Assembly: GCA_944385265.1 (NCBI GenBank)
Contig: CALWWO010000195.1
Span: 1 to 6,390, forward strand
Length of the DNA stretch: 6,390 bases
Origin: an uncultured Oscillospiraceae bacterium
Lineage (GTDB): Bacteria; Bacillota_A; Clostridia; Oscillospirales; Oscillospiraceae
Direction of reading: 5' to 3'
In this document: positions 1-5,281 of the stretch, in pieces
Position numbering within the stretch: the stretch's first letter is position 1
Layout: every line of letters begins with the position of its first letter
Made by a program: the position numbers and the translations under genes
Notes under the pieces: model-generated
What the model saw: the letters and a program-made list of their open reading frames with translations, nothing else
The model's database searches: none
Told to the model about the DNA's origin: nothing

Positions 1-95
1 TATCTTAAATTATTATTTATCATATCTATCACCAATATAATTTTTACATTAATGACTAAAATATTCACAAAAGTACGACGCTATGAATAAAAATG

Positions 96-104
96 TGATA
101 TAAT
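96..104 (+). promoter_or_regulatory. Extended -10 promoter upstream of the first gene
   Basis: A consensus TATAAT at 99-104 is preceded by TG at 96-97, giving an extended -10 element. No good -35 hexamer sits 16-18 nt upstream, which is tolerated for extended -10 promoters. Transcription would start near 111, about 34 nt before the first start codon. The lead gene and possibly avd, TR and RT could be served by this promoter. It was found by eye; AT-rich DNA gives chance TATAAT matches, but the TG and the placement help. Confidence 0.55.
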
Positions 105-144
105 AAATTAAATAAGTTTAAAAAATAGAAAAGAGGAACTGAAA

Positions 145-636
145 ATGGGAAGAAATACTGATAGAATTGATGAGGTTAGCAAAGCAATTATTGAAAATAC
201 AAGCAAAGACATTGCAAAGGTATTAGATGCATTACATTTAGAGTTTGAAAATTTGTCTTTTCTGATTAATAATTTATCTAATAATGATAAAGATAGAGTA
301 ATAGCAATGGCTATTAATAAATTACTAGAAGAATTAAAATCTAATATAACTATGGAAAAATATCATGAAATTGCTAGAGATATTGATGAGATAACAGATT
401 ATTACATGAGTAAAAAAGAAGAATTTGATGTTGTTATAGAAGAAGGTGATTATATTGCAAATGAATTGCTATTTAAAGTAATAGGTTATAATAATCAACA
501 ATTGGATTTGCCAATAGATGTATCTTGCATCAGAAAATATTGTCTGTCATCAAAAATAAAAACTGAACAAGTATATGATGTTCTTTTATGGATTGTAATT
601 AGATATGTTACAATACAAAAGTGTGTTTCTTATTAA
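145..636 (+). CDS. Hypothetical helical protein upstream of the DGR
   Basis: A 163-residue protein that I do not recognise. The ATG at 145 is supported by AGAGGA at 132-137 with a 7-nt spacer and by an extended -10 promoter just upstream. The sequence is rich in Glu, Lys, Asp, Ile and Asn and reads as mostly alpha-helical, with a charged first two-thirds (about residues 1-100) and a more hydrophobic C-terminal helix (about 135-160). There is no signal peptide, obvious membrane segment, Cys/His metal cluster or nucleotide-binding motif. It is co-directional with avd and lies 117 nt upstream of it, so it could be a further DGR accessory factor, a regulator, or the end of an unrelated upstream unit. 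Reading-frame quality is good; function is unknown. Confidence 0.75.
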   Translation: MGRNTDRIDEVSKAIIENTSKDIAKVLDALHLEFENLSFLINNLSNNDKDRVIAMAINKLLEELKSNITMEKYHEIARDIDEITDYYMSKKEEFDVVIEEGDYIANELLFKVIGYNNQQLDLPIDVSCIRKYCLSSKIKTEQVYDVLLWIVIRYVTIQKCVSY

Positions 637-697
637 ATTTATTTAAATGGTTAAAAACAAGAAATTTATGGAATGCATATTATTAATGAAAGTATTA

Positions 698-720
698 AAT
701 CTTATATATATTATGAGATT
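698..720 (+). other. Weak hairpin between first gene and avd
   Basis: Nine base pairs (698-706 with 712-720, one G-T wobble) close a 5-nt loop, followed by an AT-rich run. The stem has only one G-C pair and no clean U-tract, so a terminator is doubtful. The rest of the 117-nt gap shows only AT-rich sequence and the avd ribosome binding site. Confidence 0.2.
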
Positions 721-753
721 ATATTAATTTAAATTTATAGTTAGGATGTGGTA

Positions 754-1341
754 ATGCAAATGCAAGTTAGTAGATCAAATAATTTAAAAATTCCCAAAAA
801 AATTAATATTGTTACAAAATCAGCAAATGATACTGATGATACTATTGCGATTAAGAAAGCGATTGCTATAGCTGAAAATAAAAAGTTTAATGAAGAGAAG
901 ATGAAAGAAAAAATAGAACTAGATGATAAAGATTTAAAAGTAATTGAAAAAGTGCCATTTAATTCAAATGATTTAATCGTTATTACTGTTGCTAAAAAAT
1001 TATGTGCTTATGTAATTGCAGTAACAGAAAAATCACCAAAAAAATTTAGAGGAGTATTTGTTAATCGTATGCAAAATTATTGTTTAGATACAATTGAATA
1101 TTTATTAGAAGCAAATTTTATACGAATGGATTCTACTACAAATAAATCGAAAAGAGAGCATTATCAAAAAGAGGCGATAGTTAAACTAAAACTATTGGGA
1201 TACATAGCTATGGTTGCAGAGAGTTCTGGGTGTATTTTGACCAAACAATATAAACAGATTTCAATGCAATTAGCAGAAACCATTAATTTAATCGTTGCAT
1301 GGAAAAAAAGTGATGATGAAAGATGGCGTAAAAGAAATTAG
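754..1341 (+). CDS. avd: Avd-type DGR accessory protein (four-helix bundle) with N-terminal extension
   Basis: Avd proteins are small basic four-helix-bundle proteins, pentameric in the Bordetella phage system, that bind the DGR reverse transcriptase and template RNA and are needed for mutagenic cDNA synthesis. The C-terminal part, about residues 73-186, fits this family: a first helix (73-93), a KKFRG turn (96-100), a second helix containing NRMQNYCLDTIEYLLEA (104-120), a third helix (137-157), and a fourth (161-184) ending near Trp183, with a basic tail. Most Avd proteins are about 110-130 residues; this one is 195, because of an extra lysine-rich, low-complexity N-terminus of about 70 residues. 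I chose ATG 754 over GTG 748 because AGGA at 743-746 gives a 7-nt spacer. The gene sits immediately before TR and RT, the usual place for avd. The call rests on pattern recognition of the family and on context. Confidence 0.78.
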   Translation: MQMQVSRSNNLKIPKKINIVTKSANDTDDTIAIKKAIAIAENKKFNEEKMKEKIELDDKDLKVIEKVPFNSNDLIVITVAKKLCAYVIAVTEKSPKKFRGVFVNRMQNYCLDTIEYLLEANFIRMDSTTNKSKREHYQKEAIVKLKLLGYIAMVAESSGCILTKQYKQISMQLAETINLIVAWKKSDDERWRKRN

Positions 1342-1404
1342 GATTTCTGGTTGAAAGACCTTTAATTAAGGAGAAAATTTATTTTTGTGCATTGTGTCTT
1401 TTGA

Positions 1405-1719
1405 GCCCCTCTTGGTTTTTGGCACGCGCGCGTCGTTAACAAAAATGGTAATAGAAATTGGAACAATGTTAATAAACGCAATGGTGGGGCTCGCCCAGAT
1501 TCACTTTTGAAGGAATCATTTATAGATTCAGAAAACAGATCAGAGAAACATATTTTAAGTAAAATATGTCAGTATTGTAAGGTGAAGGAATTTTCTTCTT
1601 TTCTAATCGCTAAAAGATATAATCTTAGCGCGATGGAAGAATATAGAAACACTCACACAAGCAACGAGTAATTTGCTCTTTGTGCGTTATAAGGGGTGTT
1701 TATTTTTTTGGAGGTAACT
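1405..1719 (+). ncRNA. Probable DGR template RNA with structured 3' spacer (TR to RT)
   Basis: The gap between avd and RT (1342-1719) holds no convincing gene. It contains TR and about 200 nt of spacer. In Bordetella phage DGR, RNA downstream of TR is needed to bind Avd-RT and prime cDNA synthesis, and this spacer is the equivalent position. Hairpins visible here are 1548-1557/1560-1569 (perfect 10-bp inverted repeat with a 2-nt centre), 1609-1613/1625-1629 extended by 1616-1618/1622-1624 (8 bp with an AA bulge, possibly lengthened by ATCG 1606-1609 pairing with CGAT 1631-1634), and 1656-1664/1673-1684 (9 bp with a 3-nt bulge). RNA ends are not determinable by eye. A poor TTGAAA (1351-1356) upstream is the only -35-like hexamer noticed, with no good -10. 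Confidence 0.55.
1422..1501 (+). repeat. DGR template repeat (TR)
   Basis: This 80-nt segment aligns without gaps to 3143-3222 (offset 1721). There are 13 mismatches, and 12 are A in TR: 1438, 1441, 1450, 1456, 1457, 1465, 1466, 1471, 1474, 1480, 1481 and 1499. The exception is C1427 against T. The VR bases at the A sites are mixed (6 T, 3 G, 3 C), as expected for adenine-specific error-prone reverse transcription. Read in the VR frame, TR has eight AAY codons (six changed in VR) and two AAA codons (both changed). The right end holds a GC-rich block identical in TR and VR (1483-1498). Similarity fades beyond 1501, with scattered matches to 1507. The TR is non-coding in role: its RNA is the template copied by the RT at 1720-2757. 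Confidence 0.96.
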
Positions 1720-2757
1720 ATGAAATTAGATGAGATTTTTACTTTTGAAAATTTGTATAGTGCATATAAAAACTGTAGAATGTCTAAACAACATAAAGGA
1801 GAAGTTATTAGGTTTGAATCTAATTTAGCAGTTAATTTAAATAATTTAAATAAAGAATTAACAACTAAAAATTATAAATTAGGTAATTATAAGAAATTTT
1901 ACATTTATGAACCTAAAGAAAGATTGATAGAAGCTTTACCATTTAAAGATAGAGTTGTGGTTAGATGTTTTTGTGATATATGCTTAAAACCAAAAATAGA
2001 GAGAAAATTGATATATGACAATTGTGCATGTAGAAGTGGTAAAGGAACAACATTTGCAATTGATAGATTACATAAATTTTTAAAGAAAGAATATTTAAAG
2101 GAAAGTAATAATGAGGTATATTTCTTAAAATGTGATATTCGTAAATATTTTCCTAGTATTAATCATGAAATATTAATAGAATTATTAGAAGAAATAGATT
2201 TTTCAAATGATGAAATGTGGATTATTAAAAAGCTGATTAAAGACCAACCAGATAATGCAAGTATAGGATTACCACTTGGTAATCAATCAAGTCAATGGTT
2301 TGCACTTTTATACTTAAATAAAATTGATCACTATATTAAAGAACAATTAGGAATTAAATGTTATGTGAGGTATATGGATGATATGATATTAGTTCATAGA
2401 GACAAAAAATATTTATCTGAGTGTAAAAATAAAATAAAAAAACTTTGTAATGATTTATTAGATTTAGAGTTGAATGAAAAAACTCAAATAGGAATGGTTA
2501 AAAATGGAATAGATTTTTTAGGTTATAGACACATTTTAAGTAGTTCAGGTAAGATTATAATTAAGCTGAGATATTCTTCAAAAAAACGTTTGAAAAAACA
2601 TTTAAAAACTGTAAGTAAATTATATAATAAGGGAATAGTTGATGATGAATATGTATATCAAAGAAAAAACTCTTTTTATAATCATATTAAAGGCACAAAT
2701 GAGAGTACAAAACTTAAAATCGACACATTTCCATTTAAAAAGGCAAAAAAACTTTAA
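1720..2757 (+). CDS. DGR reverse transcriptase
   Basis: RNA-dependent DNA polymerase that copies the TR RNA, misincorporating at template adenines, to give cDNA that replaces VR. It is 345 residues from ATG 1720, in the family's usual range. ATG 1720 is preferred over the in-frame GTG at 1696 because GGAGG at 1710-1714 precedes it with a 5-nt gap. Motifs in order are the fingers region with LPFKDRVVVR (73-82); YDNCACRSGKGT (99-110), very typical of DGR RTs; motif A CDIRKYF with catalytic Asp139; GLPLGNQSSQ (183-192), the DGR-type form of the QG motif; YMDD (218-221) with catalytic Asp220 and Asp221; and FLGY (266-269), followed by a basic thumb-like C-terminus. There is no maturase, endonuclease or RNase H domain, which argues against a group II intron RT. 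It lies downstream of avd and TR and upstream of the VR gene. Its last codons and stop lie inside a 27-bp direct repeat. Confidence 0.96.
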   Translation: MKLDEIFTFENLYSAYKNCRMSKQHKGEVIRFESNLAVNLNNLNKELTTKNYKLGNYKKFYIYEPKERLIEALPFKDRVVVRCFCDICLKPKIERKLIYDNCACRSGKGTTFAIDRLHKFLKKEYLKESNNEVYFLKCDIRKYFPSINHEILIELLEEIDFSNDEMWIIKKLIKDQPDNASIGLPLGNQSSQWFALLYLNKIDHYIKEQLGIKCYVRYMDDMILVHRDKKYLSECKNKIKKLCNDLLDLELNEKTQIGMVKNGIDFLGYRHILSSSGKIIIKLRYSSKKRLKKHLKTVSKLYNKGIVDDEYVYQRKNSFYNHIKGTNESTKLKIDTFPFKKAKKL

Positions 2758-2765
2758 ATTGCCTT
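2740..2765 (+). other. Hairpin over the RT stop codon
   Basis: AAGGCAA at 2740-2746 pairs with TTGCCTT at 2759-2765 (7 bp) across a 12-nt loop that includes the RT stop. No U-run follows directly, so it is at best a weak terminator. The right arm is duplicated at 2880-2886, inside the second direct repeat, but the left arm is not. Confidence 0.3.
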
Positions 2766-2770
2766 AAAAT
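2744..2770 (+). repeat. 27-bp direct repeat, copy 1
   Basis: Perfect 27-bp match to 2865-2891, immediately left of the 94-bp inverted-repeat segment. It includes the last codons and stop of the RT gene, so this copy is probably the original sequence and the other a duplication. Confidence 0.9.
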
Positions 2771-2864
2771 TGTGATTTTTCAGAGAAAATTTTACATTAA
2801 AAAAAATTAATTTTCTCTGAAAATTAACTACATAGTTAAGTCAAATATTTACTGAAAAATCACA
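2771..2864. repeat. 94-bp inverted-repeat segment (miniature element or structured insert)
   Basis: The two ends are a perfect 13-bp inverted repeat: TGTGATTTTTCAG at 2771-2783 and its reverse complement at 2852-2864. Inside are a 15-bp perfect stem (2777-2791 with 2809-2823, 17-nt loop) and a 7-bp palindrome (2824-2830 with 2833-2839). The outer and first inner stems share 2777-2783, so a three-way or switching fold is possible. The segment is bracketed exactly by 27-bp direct repeats, an arrangement like a MITE-type insertion with an unusually long target duplication. There is no coding capacity. Alternatives are a regulatory RNA or a protein-binding cruciform between RT and target. The structure is seen directly; the origin is inferred. 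Confidence 0.7.
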
Positions 2865-2891
2865 CAAAAAAACTTTAAATTGCCTTAAAAT
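2865..2891 (+). repeat. 27-bp direct repeat, copy 2
   Basis: Identical to 2744-2770 and immediately right of the inverted-repeat segment. It lies in the leader region of the target gene, about 50 nt before its start codon. Confidence 0.9.
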
Positions 2892-2912
2892 CTATTAAAA
2901 AAATTAAAAATA

Positions 2913-2921
2913 TGTTATGAT
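2913..2921 (+). promoter_or_regulatory. Possible extended -10 promoter of the target operon
   Basis: TG at 2913-2914 followed by TATGAT at 2916-2921 forms an extended -10 element. No clear -35 was found at normal spacing. Transcription would start near 2928, at or next to the GGTGA ribosome binding site (2928-2932), leaving a very short leader. If real, it would let the target operon be expressed independently of avd and RT. AT-rich background makes chance matches likely. Confidence 0.35.
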
Positions 2922-2939
2922 ATATATGGTGATTTATAT

Positions 2940-4874
2940 ATGAACAACTTTACATTTTTAACTGATGAGCAACTATTTGGAAATAATCAGTTAGATATAA
3001 TAAGTAGATATGGTACAAAATGTGCTATAACTGATTTTTCTATTTTATTAGGTGGTTATGTATCATCAGATGATTATACTAGTGAAGGAAATACTAGAAA
3101 AGATAGAACTGGTTGGTGGTGGACAAAAACACCTTATAACAAGCACGTGCGCGTCGTTGACCAAAATGGTGATAGATTTTGGAACCTTGTTTATGAACGC
3201 TTTGGTGGGGCTCGCCCAGCTTTACCTTACTCTTCAATCCAATCAATCTCCTCGAACGGAGTGAGAGGTGCTAGTGGAATTAAGGAAATCCTTTATGGTG
3301 AATATCCACAAACAATTGTTGATGAAAATTATTCTCGTGAATTAGAAAGAGCATACAATAATGCAAGTTTAAGAACTACAGGCAAAAATTATACAACAGA
3401 TTCAGTTAGATACCAAGATACTGATACAAGCTTTAGAGCTAGAGTTCATACTGAATATGAATATAATGGAAGTAAATATATTCGCTTTGTTGGTGACCCA
3501 AACTGTGATGGAGAGGTTTTGTCTGATGGTAGAACAATTCAATCTGGAAATGCGTATTGGGTTCGTGTTGAACCAATAATTTGGTTAGTAGATGAAAAAG
3601 CCAATATAGCACTCTGCAAAAAAATAATGTTTTCTGGAGTACAATTTAACAATCGTAGAGATTACAAAGGCGATTTTGAAAAAACGGATATCGGTCGATT
3701 TACGAATACTATTTTTGCTAAAGAAATAATAACTGATAGAGTTTATTCACAAACTACATCAGTAGAACAAACCCAAAATTTAGAAGGAAAAGAATCGGTA
3801 AGAAAACAAAATCCTTATGGGTTCAATTTTAATGGAGTTTCAGAAGAAGATATAATAAGAGGGGCAGTAGAAAGTAATGTTTCCGTATTCTTACATGGTA
3901 GATCAAGTGAAGGTAAATCAGCAAGAGTAAAGCAATTAGATCCAGATTGTGAAATAATATATATGAGAAATGCAACTCCTGATAGTTTGAATGGAAAGAG
4001 TGTTTATAACGCTGCAACAGGAGAAATGATTGATGTACCACCAACATGGTATCAACGGGTAAAAGAAAAATGTGAAGCTGAACCAGATAAAATTCATATT
4101 ATATTCTTTGATGAACTTACAAATGCACTTCCTTCCATACAAGGTATGGCTTTTAACATAATATTAGATGGTGAAGTAAATGGTAAATGGAAGTTACCAC
4201 CTAATGCAAGAATAGTTGCTGCTGGAAACGATTTAAATGATTCATTAGCTGCAAATCAAATGGCAGAACCATTATTCAACAGATTTGCTCATGTTTATAT
4301 TCATACAACAGTAGATAGTTGGTTAAAATGGGCATCTGCACCTAAAGAAAACTATGAAAGATTAGATTATAAAGAAGAAGAACCAGAGGCCAAAATACAT
4401 CCTTCAATATATGCTTACATAGCCTATAAATCTTATAGTGGCCATGATGTTTTAAGAACTCCGTATACTGGAGATAAACCTAATGCAGACCCAAGAAAAT
4501 GGGAAATGGCATCTAAATTACTTTATAAAACTAAACAACCAGAAATGTTAAGAGCATTAATAGGAGAAGATTTGACAAGAGATTTTATAGCATTTGCAAG
4601 ACAACAAGTAATAAGTGTTGAAGATGTAATTAATCATAATTATTCAAAGAGAGATTTAGAAATGGATGTATCACAAAAATTCGCAACAGCAGTCGGATTG
4701 TCCTCTGTTGATGATGAGCATTTTGAAGAAGTAAGAGATTTTATGAAGCAAGTAGGTGCTGAACCAAGAGCTGCATTTGAATCTATGTGGACACATGGAG
4801 ATGAGAGAAGATTAGAACGCCTTGCAGAAGTACAAATGGCTGATAGCTTATCACAAGGAGGAATAAGAAGATGA
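2940..4874 (+). CDS. DGR-diversified protein: N-terminal variable recognition domain fused to MoxR-type AAA+ ATPase
   Basis: A 644-residue protein with no signal peptide or membrane helix, so probably cytosolic. ATG 2940 follows GGTGA with a 7-nt gap. Residues 1 to about 270 resemble DUF6273/C-type-lectin-fold DGR targets: GWWWTKTP (58-65), the VR-encoded stretch (69-94), GGARPALPYSSI (89-100), YGEYPQ (119-124), EPIIWLVDE (211-219) and a fold-closing stretch near 250-263. A polar linker (about 268-292) leads to an AAA+ module of MoxR/AAA_5 type: Walker A GRSSEGKS (320-327), Walker B IHIIFFDE (385-392), sensor 1 around Asn430, arginine-finger candidate Arg448 in EPLFNRF, then a helical lid and C-terminal region. 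MoxR ATPases remodel or activate partner proteins, often with VWA-domain partners, and a DUF2201-like gene follows here. I infer that ligand binding by the variable domain gates the ATPase. The ligand is unknown. Confidence 0.92.
   Translation: MNNFTFLTDEQLFGNNQLDIISRYGTKCAITDFSILLGGYVSSDDYTSEGNTRKDRTGWWWTKTPYNKHVRVVDQNGDRFWNLVYERFGGARPALPYSSIQSISSNGVRGASGIKEILYGEYPQTIVDENYSRELERAYNNASLRTTGKNYTTDSVRYQDTDTSFRARVHTEYEYNGSKYIRFVGDPNCDGEVLSDGRTIQSGNAYWVRVEPIIWLVDEKANIALCKKIMFSGVQFNNRRDYKGDFEKTDIGRFTNTIFAKEIITDRVYSQTTSVEQTQNLEGKESVRKQNPYGFNFNGVSEEDIIRGAVESNVSVFLHGRSSEGKSARVKQLDPDCEIIYMRNATPDSLNGKSVYNAATGEMIDVPPTWYQRVKEKCEAEPDKIHIIFFDELTNALPSIQGMAFNIILDGEVNGKWKLPPNARIVAAGNDLNDSLAANQMAEPLFNRFAHVYIHTTVDSWLKWASAPKENYERLDYKEEEPEAKIHPSIYAYIAYKSYSGHDVLRTPYTGDKPNADPRKWEMASKLLYKTKQPEMLRALIGEDLTRDFIAFARQQVISVEDVINHNYSKRDLEMDVSQKFATAVGLSSVDDEHFEEVRDFMKQVGAEPRAAFESMWTHGDERRLERLAEVQMADSLSQGGIRR
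3143..3222 (+). repeat. DGR variable repeat (VR)
   Basis: Ungapped partner of TR 1422-1501. It encodes about residues 69-94 of the target. Codons changed from TR are residues 74 (N to D), 75 (K to Q), 78 (N to D), 80 (N to F), 83 (N to L), 85 (N to Y), 86 (K to E), 88 (N to F) and 94 (D to A); residue 70 differs by the single non-adenine change (A to V). The A94 difference lies beyond the GC-rich block and may be a fixed TR/VR boundary difference rather than a diversified site. The VR is near the start of the gene, not at its 3' end as in classic DGRs. Confidence 0.96.
3204..3222 (+). other. Candidate IMH (initiation of mutagenic homing) site at VR 3' end
   Basis: The VR ends in a 16-nt GC-rich block (3204-3219) identical to TR 1483-1498, followed by a short stretch where TR and VR differ (TR positions 1499, 1502, 1505). 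In characterised DGRs such a GC-rich 3' block is the IMH, where cDNA integration starts, and small TR/VR differences there (IMH versus IMH*) fix the direction of transfer. The block contains a GGGC-TC-GCCC inverted repeat (3208-3217). The exact boundaries are inferred. Confidence 0.65.
3248..3261 (+). other. Small hairpin downstream of VR
   Basis: CTCC (3248-3251) pairs with GGAG (3258-3261) around a 6-nt loop, starting 26 nt after the VR. DNA hairpins just downstream of VR enhance retrohoming in some DGRs, such as Bordetella phage, where the stem is longer. Here the stem is only 4 bp and lies in coding sequence, so this is tentative. Confidence 0.3.
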
Positions 4875-5272
4875 ATAAAGAAAGATTAAATTTATTAGAA
4901 AATTATATTAAATCTGGAGTATCTCCATTATTGGTTCAAACCATACCTTCTAATTCTTTTAATAATTCAGTTATTATAAAATCAAATATTGATAGATCTG
5001 AATTAAATGGGCATTATGAAAATACAGATTTTTGTCCTCCACTTTGGTATAAAGAATTATTAGATAAAAGTAAAACAAACACGTCAGTTTTAGTAATTGA
5101 AAATATAAATGAAATCCCATTAGAAGAACAAACTAAATTTATTGAGATACTTAAATATAAAAAAATTAGTACATTTGAATTACCTAAAAAATGCTTAGTT
5201 ATTGTTACTTGTTCTGATTTAACTGTTAATAAAATAAACGAAGAAGTATATTCATTATTGGCACAAATTTGA
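4871..5272 (+). CDS. Degenerate AAA-like protein, probable pseudo-ATPase partner
   Basis: A 133-residue protein whose ATG overlaps the previous stop (ATGA, 4 nt) and has a strong AGGAGG at 4856-4861, so it is translationally coupled to the target gene. It aligns along its length with the AAA core of the upstream ATPase: ELNG (44-47) with SLNG (349-352), PPLWY (56-60) with PPTWY (367-371), the hydrophobic strand SVLVIEN (72-78) with the Walker B strand (385-392), and LPKKCLVIVTCSDL (104-117) with LPPNARIVAAGNDL (419-432). The P-loop position reads QTIPSNSFN (23-31) with no GKS/T, the Walker B Asp-Glu is replaced by Glu-Asn, the arginine-finger region lacks Arg, and the lid is absent. It is probably a non-hydrolysing paralogue that joins or caps the ATPase ring. 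This is inferred from my eye alignment; the frame itself is intact. Confidence 0.72.
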   Translation: MNKERLNLLENYIKSGVSPLLVQTIPSNSFNNSVIIKSNIDRSELNGHYENTDFCPPLWYKELLDKSKTNTSVLVIENINEIPLEEQTKFIEILKYKKISTFELPKKCLVIVTCSDLTVNKINEEVYSLLAQI

Positions 5273-5281
5273 GGGTAGTTT

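Noticed and set aside
1..144. Possible - strand gene start near the left edge (CAT at 20-22)
   Set aside because: Only seven codons remain in the window and no ribosome binding site is seen on that strand. Apart from the promoter, nothing supportable lies in 1-144.
1368..1404. Short gene starting after AAGGAG at 1368-1373
   Set aside because: The ribosome-binding-like sequence has no ATG at proper spacing. A GTG at 1387 lies 13 nt away and meets a stop (TGA 1402) after five codons.
1720..2757. Group II intron or retron explanation for the RT
   Set aside because: No maturase or endonuclease domain, no intron RNA core recognised, and no msr/msd arrangement. The TR/VR pair and Avd fit a DGR.
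2740..2823. Rho-independent terminator after the RT gene
   Set aside because: Strong stems exist (2740-2765 and 2777-2823), but neither is followed by a clear U-run, so termination is not supported.
3052..3264. 70-codon + strand open frame inside the target gene
   Set aside because: Out-of-frame shadow of the 644-residue coding sequence; no ribosome binding site and no recognisable protein features.
3829..4142. Two overlapping - strand open frames (3829-4047 and 3936-4142)
   Set aside because: Antisense shadows of the AAA domain, with biased hydrophobic composition expected from the reverse complement of an AT-rich gene.
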